Part shown: one piece after another, positions 5,848-12,183 of the stretch
Numbering within the stretch: the stretch's first letter is position 1
Layout of the letters: each line of letters opens with the position of its first letter
DNA from: J038 sp036734085
Lineage (GTDB): Bacteria; Chloroflexota; Anaerolineae; Aggregatilineales; Phototrophicaceae
Direction of reading: 5' to 3'
Length of the DNA: 12,183 bases
Assembly: GCA_036734085.1 (NCBI GenBank)
Contig: DAIMZF010000103.1
Location: forward strand, 1 to 12,183
Made by a program: the position numbers and the translations under genes
The notes under the pieces: generated by a model
Databases searched by the model: none
What the model saw: the letters and a program-made list of their open reading frames with translations, nothing else
Told to the model about the DNA's origin: nothing

Positions 5848-6696
5848 TTAGTTATCTTTACCACCGCCGAAAATGCTGGCAATCCGCGAGAAGAAACCGC
5901 CGGAGTTTTCCAACGGCATAAACGGCACATCCTCACCCGTCAACCGCCGCGCGATGTTATTAAATGCCGTCCCCGCCCGCGATTTTCCGTTTAACACCAC
6001 CGGAATCCCACTGTTAGACGCTGGCACAACGCTTTCATCATCCGGCACAATCCCAATGATCTTTATCGCCAGGATGTCCGTTACATCTTTTGCGGATAGC
6101 ATTTCCCCCCGCCGTATCATCTCCCCCTTTACCCGGTTCAGGATGAGTTGTGCCGGCCCTCGGTTCGCCGCCTCGATCAATCCCGTAATCCTGTCCGCAT
6201 CCCGCACGGCGGATACTTCCGGGTTCGTCACAATCAGCACGTCATCCGCAGGCGCTAACGCATTACGAAAGCCGCGCTCTATCCCTGCGGGCGAGTCGAT
6301 GATGATATAGTCGATTTCTTCCCGTAGTTTGTTCGTAATCTCCACCATGTTAGACGGACTCACCGCCGTCTTATCCCGCGTTTGTGCCGCCGGGATGAGG
6401 TACAAATCCGGGAATTGCTTGTGCTTAATCATCGCTTGCCGCAGTTTGCATCGCCCCTCCACGATGTCCACCAGGTCATACACAATCCGGTTTTCCAGCC
6501 CCATCACCACATCAAGGTTACGCAGGCCGATGTCTGCGTCCATCAGCACCACTTTATACCCCAGTCGCGCCAGGGCTACCCCTAGGTTAGCCGTTGTCGT
6601 CGTTTTGCCCACGCCACCCTTACCGGATGTAACCGTGATGACTCGTCCGCGTTTTTTACCTGTATTTGTTGCACTAGGCGTATGAGTTGCCGCCAT
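5848..6696 (-). CDS. minD: MinD, septum-site determining ATPase
   Basis: MinD is a ParA/MinD-type ATPase that dimerises with ATP on the membrane and recruits MinC to block FtsZ near the poles; MinE releases it. The 282-aa product carries the deviant Walker A KGGVGKTT (26-33), the A' motif DADIGLRNLD (53-62) and the Walker B IIIDSPAGIE (131-140). The C-terminal GGFFSRIASIFGG (266-278) is the amphipathic membrane-targeting helix. A basic, Ser/Thr-rich N-terminal extension of about 16 residues precedes the first strand, which is longer than in E. coli. The ATG at 6696 follows GAGGGGG at a spacing of about 5 nt, only 12 bp after minC, so translation is probably coupled. All catalytic residues I can check are present. 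Confidence 0.97.
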   Translation of the reverse strand: MAATHTPSATNTGKKRGRVITVTSGKGGVGKTTTTANLGVALARLGYKVVLMDADIGLRNLDVVMGLENRIVYDLVDIVEGRCKLRQAMIKHKQFPDLYLIPAAQTRDKTAVSPSNMVEITNKLREEIDYIIIDSPAGIERGFRNALAPADDVLIVTNPEVSAVRDADRITGLIEAANRGPAQLILNRVKGEMIRRGEMLSAKDVTDILAIKIIGIVPDDESVVPASNSGIPVVLNGKSRAGTAFNNIARRLTGEDVPFMPLENSGGFFSRIASIFGGGKDN

Positions 6697-6708
6697 GCTT
6701 CCCCCTCG

Positions 6709-7410
6709 TTATTTCCCGGTGTTCCATGCTACCACGATTAATTGGTTGTCGCGTATCATCGCAATCTCTGGTTGCGGTTTCCGGCGCTTTTCCGGCGGAG
6801 ATGTCGTCAGATACCCCGCGATGCGGAGTTGCGTCGGCGTCATATCCAGCGCACACACCACCGCGCTCTCATCGCCATACGCCCCCGCGTGCACGTTGCC
6901 ACGTATTGTACCCCAGATAAACACATCCCCCCCCGCGATGATTTCCGCGCCCGGGTTCACATCACCATACACGATAACATGCCCCTCACTGTGGATTGTC
7001 CGCCCACTTCGTAACGTCCGCCGGATGAGTACGCCCGTTGTTCCCGCTTCTTCCGGGCTGATTGGCAACGTTTCCGCCAGTTCCGGGTCAATATCGGCGG
7101 ATGCGCTCAGGGTTTCCGTGCGGATGTCTAATGCTTGTGCCGCTTCAATCGTTGTCTTGCTGTCGCTCATCACCATATCAATGCTAATGCCGCGACGTTC
7201 CAGCAACGCCCGTAGGCCGGTAAGCTCATGCTTTGGTACGGGGCGCTCTCCCAGATGAATAGTCAACTTTGCGCCACTGTAAAAGGCGTTCTTTTCATCA
7301 ATCCGGCGCGCTAATTCGCTGGTCACGTTTAGCCATTCTTCGCTTGGGCTAAGCTCGACCATCAAGCCATCTCCCACACCCTTAATTGCTACGATGTCAT
7401 CCTTATTCAT
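6709..7410 (-). CDS. minC: MinC, septum formation inhibitor
   Basis: MinC blocks FtsZ polymerisation away from midcell when bound to MinD on the membrane. The 233-aa product has an N-terminal FtsZ-inhibiting domain (about 1-105, with VAIKGVGDGLMVEL and the ALLERRGIS helix), an acidic linker (105-122), and the C-terminal right-handed beta-helix that binds MinD. The C-domain signatures are RTLRSGR (131-137), GDVNPGAE (149-156), WGTIRGNVHAGA (166-177) and TQLRIA (193-198). I chose ATG 7410 with AGGT about 7 nt upstream because it puts MinC's first strand at the very N-terminus. An in-frame GTG at 7452 would add 14 residues that do not look like MinC. It is the first gene of the minus-strand arm. 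TAGAAT at about 7422-7427 is a possible -10, but without a convincing -35. Confidence 0.95.
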   Translation of the reverse strand: MNKDDIVAIKGVGDGLMVELSPSEEWLNVTSELARRIDEKNAFYSGAKLTIHLGERPVPKHELTGLRALLERRGISIDMVMSDSKTTIEAAQALDIRTETLSASADIDPELAETLPISPEEAGTTGVLIRRTLRSGRTIHSEGHVIVYGDVNPGAEIIAGGDVFIWGTIRGNVHAGAYGDESAVVCALDMTPTQLRIAGYLTTSPPEKRRKPQPEIAMIRDNQLIVVAWNTGK

Positions 7411-7530
7411 CAAACGACCTATTCTATAGCGCCTGTCACAACCGATTAACACTTTTTTCTAATCTTTCATTCAATCATAACCAAATTTAGGAAATATGCC
7501 AGCAGGATAGCCAGCATCGCCATGCAACCC

Positions 7531-7556
7531 GCGCCGCCACCCTGCGCCGCCACCCT
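7531..7556. repeat. Exact 13-bp tandem duplication
   Basis: GCGCCGCCACCCT occurs twice head to tail (7531-7543 and 7544-7556). It is probably a slippage product, and it is followed directly by a CAAAAAAG run. Confidence 0.8.
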
Positions 7557-7576
7557 CAAAAAAGAGCAATTTTGCT

Positions 7577-7600
7577 GGCAATACTGCCGAACGTATTGCC
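7577..7600. repeat. 8-bp inverted repeat with 8-nt loop
   Basis: GGCAATAC (7577-7584) and GTATTGCC (7593-7600) are exact reverse complements. The size and position in a divergent intergenic region fit an operator for a dimeric regulator or a small hairpin. No regulator gene is visible in the window. Confidence 0.55.
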
Positions 7601-7707
7601 GTCAATACCGCCCACCAAACCCCGCTACTCTGTGCTTCAATATAAACAAGTCAGCAAGCACCGCCAGCGCCGCCAGCCAGCATACACAAGGAGGAGGACA
7701 CAATCCA

Positions 7708-8262
7708 ATGGGCAAGCACTACAACAGCAAAAAACGCGCCCGGCGCTTGTTTCGGCAAATGTCGGAACTCCAGGATCAACTGACCGACACCGCCCTTGTG
7801 CTATCGCACGCCATCACGGAGCGCATCGCGGATGCCCCACTCAATCAGTTAGCGACCGCCCTTAGTACAGTGGTGGATCGCATGATGAAGCTCGATGACT
7901 ACATGCGCCAAAATCACCCTCACCCCTCACAGGCCAGCACGGAACCTGCCGAGCATGTCATTAGGGTAGAGTTCGAGTTTGATGGGGCAGTCCACGCCGA
8001 CCCGCCGCCCGGCTATGACTTTCTCCAAAATAATTTTAATAATTATAATAATCCCAATGATTATAATCATTCTGGTGATTATCCGCCGTCTGAATCACCG
8101 CCACCACCGCCCGCGCCACCAGAGGACACGCCTTATTCACCGCCAACGCCGTGCCCTGAGCCGCCATCAGAGGACGCGCCTTATTCAGCGCCAACCGCGC
8201 CGCCAACCGCGCCATCCACGCCGCCATTTTCTGCCCGTAGGCCGCCCTTTCAGCCGCCATAA
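7708..8262 (+). CDS. Unrecognised protein: helical N-terminal half, Asn/Tyr linker and proline-rich tail, 184 aa
   Basis: I do not recognise this gene. ATG 7708 is favoured by a very strong ribosome-binding site: AAGGAGGAGG at 7688-7697, 10 nt upstream. Residues 1-17 are basic (KKRARR). Residues 12-68 are predicted to form two or three amphipathic helices, including LADAPLNQLATALSTVVDRMMKL in outline (about 38-62). VIRVEFEFDGAVHADPPP (84-101) looks like a short strand-turn motif. Residues 102-125 are Asn/Tyr-rich and 126-184 are Pro/Ser/Thr-rich with repeated PPxED(T/A)PYSxPT. There is no signal peptide or membrane helix. The helical part plus an RVEF..DG..H..PP motif faintly recalls small-terminase-like or DNA-binding adaptor proteins (low confidence). 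It lies between the divergent min and mre arms, reading toward mreB, which has its own promoter 90 bp further on. Confidence 0.75.
   Translation: MGKHYNSKKRARRLFRQMSELQDQLTDTALVLSHAITERIADAPLNQLATALSTVVDRMMKLDDYMRQNHPHPSQASTEPAEHVIRVEFEFDGAVHADPPPGYDFLQNNFNNYNNPNDYNHSGDYPPSESPPPPPAPPEDTPYSPPTPCPEPPSEDAPYSAPTAPPTAPSTPPFSARRPPFQPP
8027..8071. other. AT-rich island with a 16-bp perfect palindrome inside the proline-rich gene
   Basis: Bases 8027-8052 are 26 consecutive A/T. From 8027 to 8071 only five of 45 bases are G/C, in an otherwise GC-rich gene. AATGATTATAATCATT at 8056-8071 is a perfect palindrome, and TATAAT occurs in both directions. In frame it encodes the Asn/Tyr linker, with all eight Asn codons AAT. 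Confidence 0.8.
8121..8195 (+). repeat. Imperfect 48-bp-period repeat encoding PPxEDxPYSxPT
   Basis: Segments 8121-8147 and 8169-8195 match at 25 of 27 bases and are offset by exactly 48 bp (16 codons). They duplicate an ED(T/A)PYS(P/A)PT unit of the proline-rich tail. This is typical of expansion of a low-complexity protein repeat. Confidence 0.75.
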
Positions 8263-8352
8263 TATCTCTTAATTCAGCCTTCGCACCTTAACAATTGAAT
8301 AATATGCGCGCCGTTCTCCCCCCATCCTTCCCTTGCTCACCCTAGACTACCA

Positions 8353-8380
8353 TTGAGATGATGCGTGGTTGTGTTATACT
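8353..8380 (+). promoter_or_regulatory. Promoter of the mreB operon (TTGAGA-16-TATACT)
   Basis: The -35 box TTGAGA (8353-8358, 5/6 match) and the -10 box TATACT (8375-8380, 5/6 match) are 16 bp apart. Initiation near 8387 gives a 5' leader of about 40 nt ending in the mreB ribosome-binding site AGGAG (8416-8420). A pyrimidine-rich stretch (about 8310-8340) lies just upstream. Confidence 0.7.
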
Positions 8381-8426
8381 TCCCGATTGGAGCAATACCG
8401 CGTCTCACTGTTGTTAGGAGCTTTTT

Positions 8427-9488
8427 GTGTTAAGTCCACTTGACATTATTTTTGGCCTGTTCTCACTGGATATCGGCATAGACTTAGGCACAGCCAACAC
8501 GCTTGTTTATGTGCGCGGTAAAGGCATCGTCATTAATGAACCCTCTTTTGTCGCGGTGGAAAAACGCTCAGGTCGCCCGCAGGAAGTCGGCGCACGCGCT
8601 AAAGAGATGTGGAGCAAAAACCCCAAAGACATCATGATTGTTCGTCCTCTGCGTGATGGCGTCATCAGCGACTTTGAAATTACTCAGGCCATGCTAGACC
8701 ATCTCATCCGCAAAGCTCACGAACATCTATGGGTACAAATCCCGCGCCCCCGTGTTGTCATCGGGATTCCCAGTGGCGTCACGGAAGTGGAAAAACGCGC
8801 CGTCTACGATGCCGCCCTCAATGCCGGGGCGCGTCAGGTCTATCTCATAGAAGAACCCGTCGCCGCCGCCATCGGCGCGGGCTTGCCCATCACGGAAACA
8901 CGCGGCAGTATGGTGGTAGACATCGGCGGCGGCACGACGGAAATTGCTATCTTCTCACTTGGCGGCATCGTCATCAGTCGCTCTATCCGCGTCGCCGGTG
9001 ACGAGATGGACGAAGACATCGTTCAGTACATGCGTACCAAACACAACCTGCTCATCGGTGAACCCACTGCGGAGCGTGTCAAAATTGAAGTCGGCTCTGC
9101 CTATCCCATCCCGCAGGAGCGCACCACCAGCGTAAAAGGCCGTAACTTAGTCACGGGCTTGCCCGCTTCCGTAGAAGTAAGCTCCATCGAGATGCGCGAC
9201 GCGCTTTCCGGTTCGCTCGATATTCTCGTAGATACCATCAAAGACGCCCTCGACGACACCCCGCCGGAACTGGTCGCCGACCTCATGGAAAGCGGCATCT
9301 GTTTAGCGGGTGGCGGTAGCCAGATTAAAGGGCTTGCAGACCGCATTCAGGATGAAGTCAACATCCGCGCTTACATGGCGGAAGACCCCATGACGTGTGT
9401 CGCACGCGGGGCAGGGCGTGTCCTGGAAGATTACAACAACCTGCGCCGCTTGTTAGTCGGCATAGAGCGCGGCAGTACCTGGCACTAA
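8427..9488 (+). CDS. mreB: MreB, bacterial actin, rod-shape determination
   Basis: MreB forms membrane-attached antiparallel actin filaments that guide the elongation complex (RodA, PBP2, MreC, MreD). The 353-aa product has all actin-superfamily motifs: phosphate-1 DLGTANTLVYV (19-29), the connect-1 region with the EEP element (142-144), phosphate-2 DIGGGTTEIA (165-174), and the adenosine motif ICLAGGGSQIKGL (291-303). The N-terminal MLSPLDIIFGLFS is hydrophobic/amphipathic and could insert in the membrane, as in other MreBs. The start codon is GTG 8427 with AGGAG 6 nt upstream. It is the first gene of a co-directional mreB-mreC-mreD-mrdA string. The length and motifs give no sign of damage. 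Confidence 0.97.
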   Translation: MLSPLDIIFGLFSLDIGIDLGTANTLVYVRGKGIVINEPSFVAVEKRSGRPQEVGARAKEMWSKNPKDIMIVRPLRDGVISDFEITQAMLDHLIRKAHEHLWVQIPRPRVVIGIPSGVTEVEKRAVYDAALNAGARQVYLIEEPVAAAIGAGLPITETRGSMVVDIGGGTTEIAIFSLGGIVISRSIRVAGDEMDEDIVQYMRTKHNLLIGEPTAERVKIEVGSAYPIPQERTTSVKGRNLVTGLPASVEVSSIEMRDALSGSLDILVDTIKDALDDTPPELVADLMESGICLAGGGSQIKGLADRIQDEVNIRAYMAEDPMTCVARGAGRVLEDYNNLRRLLVGIERGSTWH

Positions 9489-9522
9489 CGCATTAAGCCT
9501 TACGCCTTTCGCGCACCTTGCC

Positions 9523-9528
9523 TATAAT
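9523..9528 (+). promoter_or_regulatory. Possible internal -10 element upstream of mreC
   Basis: A perfect TATAAT lies in the 75-bp gap between mreB and mreC, about 35 bp before the mreC start. No good -35 is seen at 16-18 bp. It may allow mreC-mreD-mrdA to be transcribed separately from mreB, but a lone hexamer is weak evidence. Confidence 0.3.
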
Positions 9529-9563
9529 AGTTTCTCATTCTGTTTAGTAGACCTTTGCCTGTT

Positions 9564-10400
9564 ATGCGACGTAATACCCAGCCCAATCGCGGTTTCTTTT
9601 TTTTCATCGCCATGTTCATGTGTAGCTGTCTCATCATGACCAGTACGGCGGGCTTGCTTGCCTCTGTGGAAGGCATCGCGTCCACACCGCTTTATTTCAT
9701 CGCGGATTTCTTCAGCACGGTGACACGCGGCGCAGGCAACGCCCTGACCGACCTCCAACAGATAGGCCGCCTCCGCCAGCGCAATGCAGAGTTGGAAGAA
9801 GCTCTCGCACGCTCTCAAGCGGAGCTTGTCAACCTCCGTGAGGTTGCCAGCGATGCCCAGCGCCTGGCCGATTTGCTCGAATACCGTTCCGCCTTCCAGA
9901 ATCAGGAGACAGTCACTGCGGAAGTCATCGCCTACGACCCCAACGCCCTCACCCGTACCATCATCATCAATCGCGGTAGCCGTGACGGTATCGCGCCCGG
10001 GATGCCCGTCACCACTCAGCTTGGCTTGGTAGGGCGTGTCACCAACGTAACCGCCACTGCCGCCCGTGTTTTGCTCGTCACCGACCCCACCAATAACGTC
10101 AGCGCCCGCCTGCAGACCAGCCGCGAGCAGGGCACGGTCATCGGCTTGCTATCCGGTAGCCTCCGCATGGATTTAATCCCGTTGGATGCCACCGTAGATG
10201 ACGGCGATATCGTGATTACTTCCGGGCTGGGCGGCAACTTCCCGCCGGATATTCCCATCGGCCAGGTCACCAGTAGCTCTCGTGAATCCGGTGCGCTCAG
10301 TCAAACGGCGGAGCTACGCCCGCTTGTAAACTTCGACCAGTTAGAGTTTGTATTGGTCGTCACCAGCTTTCAGCCTGTTGATATTTCCGTGTTTGATTAA
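9564..10400 (+). CDS. mreC: MreC, rod-shape-determining protein
   Basis: MreC is a bitopic membrane protein that forms extracytoplasmic filaments and activates PBP2/RodA. From ATG 9564 the product is 278 aa: a short basic N-terminus, one membrane helix (FFFFIAMFMCSCLIMTSTAG, 11-30), a coiled coil (about 64-105, with RLRQRNAELEEALARSQ), and two beta-barrel lobes. Conserved features are IINRGSRDGI..GMPV (134-149), the LVTDPTNNVSAR segment (171-182) and VDDGD.V.TSGLGG.FP..IPIG (211-233). The in-frame TTG at 9555 is an alternative start 3 codons upstream; neither has a clear Shine-Dalgarno sequence. It sits 75 bp after mreB and 27 bp before mreD. Confidence 0.94.
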   Translation: MRRNTQPNRGFFFFIAMFMCSCLIMTSTAGLLASVEGIASTPLYFIADFFSTVTRGAGNALTDLQQIGRLRQRNAELEEALARSQAELVNLREVASDAQRLADLLEYRSAFQNQETVTAEVIAYDPNALTRTIIINRGSRDGIAPGMPVTTQLGLVGRVTNVTATAARVLLVTDPTNNVSARLQTSREQGTVIGLLSGSLRMDLIPLDATVDDGDIVITSGLGGNFPPDIPIGQVTSSSRESGALSQTAELRPLVNFDQLEFVLVVTSFQPVDISVFD

Positions 10401-10427
10401 ACAAACACCCAACCCCACCACGCACAC

Positions 10428-10934
10428 ATGGCCGTCTTTCTGTCTTTTCCCATCCTCATGCTTGCCGCCGTTTTGCAGGCCGCGCTCCTGCCGCAGTTTC
10501 GCTTAAGTGGCGGCGCGCCGGATTTAGTCTATCTGCTTGTGCTGGCATGGGCCATCAACGCCCCCCTGCAAAACGGCATCCTGTGGGCGTTCGTGGGCGG
10601 CATCCTGCTGGATTTACTCTCTTTCCAGCCGCTCGGCACGTCCACATTTGGCATGTTGCTCACTGTCTTTGCGCTCAGTGGCATCGGGGAACAAGTATAT
10701 CGCGTCGGCTTCTTGACCTTGATTGCGATGGTATTAACGGGTACAGTCGTACAACAACTATGCATTATGGGCGTCCTGACGCTCACCGGGTATCGGGTAG
10801 ATTGGCTTTACGGCTTCTTTAACATCATCCCACCCACCATGCTTTATAATGTATTGTTGATATGGCCTGTTTATGGGTTCGTGCGCTACGTTCAGCGCCG
10901 CATCCAACGCCGTGGGGGCTTCTCGGTAGATTAG
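10428..10934 (+). CDS. mreD: MreD, rod-shape-determining membrane protein
   Basis: MreD is a small polytopic membrane protein of the elongation complex that works with MreC. The 168-aa product is hydrophobic with about five membrane segments (roughly 3-20, 32-46, 51-66, 72-115 as two helices, and 135-152) and a basic cytosolic C-terminus (RYVQRRIQRRGG). LLPQFRLSGGAPDLVYLLVLAWA (20-42 in outline) and the GGILLDLLSFQPLGTS segment (57-72) are typical MreD positions. No Shine-Dalgarno sequence is visible before ATG 10428. The position between mreC and the PBP2 gene supports the call, because MreD sequences are weakly conserved. Confidence 0.9.
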   Translation: MAVFLSFPILMLAAVLQAALLPQFRLSGGAPDLVYLLVLAWAINAPLQNGILWAFVGGILLDLLSFQPLGTSTFGMLLTVFALSGIGEQVYRVGFLTLIAMVLTGTVVQQLCIMGVLTLTGYRVDWLYGFFNIIPPTMLYNVLLIWPVYGFVRYVQRRIQRRGGFSVD

Positions 10935-10953
10935 TTTTAGGTGGTTTTCTGCT

Positions 10954-12183
10954 ATGCGTAACCCTCTGTATCCTTTTCAAGGATGGCGACTGACCCTCTT
11001 TGAAGGCGTCCTCGTCGCAACCTTTATCATCTTTGGCTTGCGGATGTACCAGATGCAAGTGCTGGAATATGCCGACGCGCAAATCGCGGCGGACGGCAAC
11101 CGCTTCAATCAGCAACCCATCCCATCAGATAGAGGTATCATCTTTGACCGTTACGGGCGTGTGCTGGCGAGTAACGTTCCCGCCTACCGTGTCATTGTTG
11201 TTCCTGCCTTGCTTCCCCTTAACCGTGAAGTACAGTTAGGCGTCTATAATCGCCTGTCCGCCCTCACGGGTGTTCCGGCTACCAACGCCCTCGCGCTTGC
11301 CAGTGGTCGCAACATCCGCAGTATTGAAGATATTGTCGCTATCGGCTTGGACTTCGCGCCGTTTCAACCGGTCGTCATCGCGGAGGACGTGGAACACGAA
11401 GTCGCCTTGCAAATCCTCAGCGAACGCGAAACCCTGCCCGGTGTGGATGTGCAGATTGCCGCCGTGCGCCAGTACCCCGCCGGGGAGGTCATGTCGCACA
11501 TCATCGGCTTCATGGGGCCGATAGGCCCGGAGGAACAGCTAGCCCTGCTTGAACTTGGCTACGACCCCGCTTTCGACCGCATCGGCTATGATGGTCTGGA
11601 AAGCTACTTCGAGAGCATTTTGTCCGGTCAACGTGGCTCTGTCCTCCGCGAGATTGACGTAGCGGGTCAGCAACAGGCGGAAATCGCCCGTGTAGAGCCG
11701 ATTCCCGGCCAGAGCGTCCGGCTTACCATTGACGTAGAGCTACAAGCCGCCGCACAACAAGCCCTCATTGACGAGATTACCCGCCTCAATGCGGATCGTG
11801 GGCGCATCGTTACGCAGTCCGGCGTTGTGATTGCCGTAGACCCGCGCAACGGTGAAGTATTGGCGATGGTCAGTTACCCCACCTACGATAATTCACGCTT
11901 TGCCCGCGCCATTGATGTAGACTACTACTTGCAGATGGTGCGCTTCGGTGAGGAGACCAACTTCAACCCCTTTATTAATCAGGCCATCAGTGGTTACTAT
12001 CCGCCCGGCTCATCCTGGAAGTTGCTCACCGCCGCCGCCGTTTTGGAAGAAGAAGTCATCGACCCGCGCACCCAGCTTTATGACGGTGGCGACATCACCG
12101 TGCCTAACTTCTACGCAGTCAACGATCCCGGCGCTGACCAGGTGTTCGTCTGCTGGATTAAACAATATGGCGACGAACACGGC
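10954..12183 (+). CDS. mrdA: Penicillin-binding protein 2, transpeptidase of the rod complex (3' truncated by window end)
   Basis: This class B PBP crosslinks the glycan strands made by RodA during elongation. 410 codons are visible without a stop, out of some 600 or more expected. The N-terminus has a membrane anchor (about 14-30). The PBP dimerisation region starts with PSDRGIIFDRYGRVLASN (57-74) and includes RQYP.GE....I.GFMG (from about 11467) and GLE..FE..L.G..G (from about 11593). The transpeptidase domain begins near VVIAVDPRNGEVLAMVSYPTYD (about 11824-11889 in outline). The active-site SxxK is SSWK (residues 353-356, bases 12010-12021) in YPPGSSWKLL, where relatives more often have STFK. 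The SxN and KTG motifs would lie beyond the window. AGGTGG 9 nt before ATG 10954 is the ribosome-binding site; the gap after mreD is 19 bp. Confidence 0.95.
   Translation, partial: MRNPLYPFQGWRLTLFEGVLVATFIIFGLRMYQMQVLEYADAQIAADGNRFNQQPIPSDRGIIFDRYGRVLASNVPAYRVIVVPALLPLNREVQLGVYNRLSALTGVPATNALALASGRNIRSIEDIVAIGLDFAPFQPVVIAEDVEHEVALQILSERETLPGVDVQIAAVRQYPAGEVMSHIIGFMGPIGPEEQLALLELGYDPAFDRIGYDGLESYFESILSGQRGSVLREIDVAGQQQAEIARVEPIPGQSVRLTIDVELQAAAQQALIDEITRLNADRGRIVTQSGVVIAVDPRNGEVLAMVSYPTYDNSRFARAIDVDYYLQMVRFGEETNFNPFINQAISGYYPPGSSWKLLTAAAVLEEEVIDPRTQLYDGGDITVPNFYAVNDPGADQVFVCWIKQYGDEHG

Larger units (their letters stand above)
7411..7707. other. Divergent intergenic region between minC and the proline-rich gene, rich in short repeats
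   Basis: About 300 bp without a supportable gene. It begins AT-rich (7440-7497), probably the minC promoter area, then becomes a C-rich stretch with several small repeats. The 7-mer GCCAGCA occurs at 7498-7504, 7510-7516 and 7676-7682 and in inverse form at 7573-7579. An exact 13-bp tandem duplication (7531-7556) and an 8-bp inverted repeat (7577-7600) are also present. An open frame from ATG 7522 continues into the downstream gene, but its composition (Cys, Gln, Pro-rich) and lack of a Shine-Dalgarno sequence argue that it is not translated. Confidence 0.6.

Noticed and set aside
6695..7258. A 187-codon open frame on the + strand opposite minC
   Set aside because: It is antisense to minC, whose conserved motifs are intact, and its product looks like a random low-complexity translation.
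7411..7452. GTG start at 7452 for minC
   Set aside because: The 14 extra residues do not fit MinC, and ATG 7410 gives a normal N-terminus with an AGGT upstream.
7522..7707. N-terminal extension of the proline-rich gene starting at ATG 7522
   Set aside because: There is no ribosome-binding site at 7522, whereas ATG 7708 has a near-ideal one. The extra 62 residues include slippage repeats and look like translated non-coding DNA.
8042..8067. TATAAT sequences in the AT island as a promoter for mreB
   Set aside because: They lie more than 350 bp upstream inside a coding region with no clear -35, and a better promoter exists at 8353-8380.
7498..8220. CRISPR array or mobile element
   Set aside because: The repeats are short, irregular and partly coding. 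There are no regularly spaced unique spacers, no transposase and no terminal inverted repeats with target duplications.
12010..12021. SSWK instead of STFK as a sign of an inactive PBP2
   Set aside because: The SxxK motif is intact with its catalytic Ser and Lys; the middle residues vary in this family.

Overview
The window looks like ordinary chromosome from a bacterium of moderate GC content, with GC-rich genes that favour C-ending codons. My best guess is Chloroflexota (Anaerolineae-like). The reasons are the AlkZ-type winged-helix protein, the style of the MreBCD/PBP2 and MinCDE proteins, and a GluRS gene next to a tRNA-Gln, which suits an organism that makes Gln-tRNA by the indirect route. 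This is judgement from protein style, not from a search.

Left part (1-2563, + strand): the 3' portion of an AlkZ/YcaQ-like DNA glycosylase gene cut by the window edge; a 185-residue protein I cannot assign; and a 260-residue protein that shows the layout of an HhH-GPD DNA glycosylase, including a Lys-19-Asp pair spaced as in OGG1. Two putative DNA-base-repair genes therefore flank one unknown. A perfect 11-bp hairpin lies between the last two genes.

Middle part (2581-7410, - strand): reading in the direction of transcription, minC-minD-minE-rodA, then gltX, then tRNA-Gln(CUG). MinCDE places the division septum and RodA polymerises peptidoglycan for elongation. GltX probably charges tRNA-Glu and perhaps also the adjacent tRNA-Gln. 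The tRNA has its own good promoter, whose -35 box sits inside the loop of a 12-bp inverted repeat.

Divergent centre (7411-8426): about 300 bp of repeat-rich non-coding DNA, then an unrecognised gene (184 aa) with a helical N-terminal half and a Pro/Asn/Tyr-rich C-terminal half. Its Asn-rich linker is encoded by a very AT-rich island containing a 16-bp perfect palindrome.

Right part (8353-12183, + strand): a clear sigma-70-type promoter, then mreB-mreC-mreD-mrdA (PBP2, cut by the window end), the core of the rod elongation complex. The minC-minD-minE-rodA block and the mreB-mreC-mreD-mrdA block are the two halves of a gene string that in many Firmicutes is continuous and co-directional. Here they diverge around the unknown proline-rich gene, which makes that gene a candidate for a lineage-specific cell-shape or division factor.
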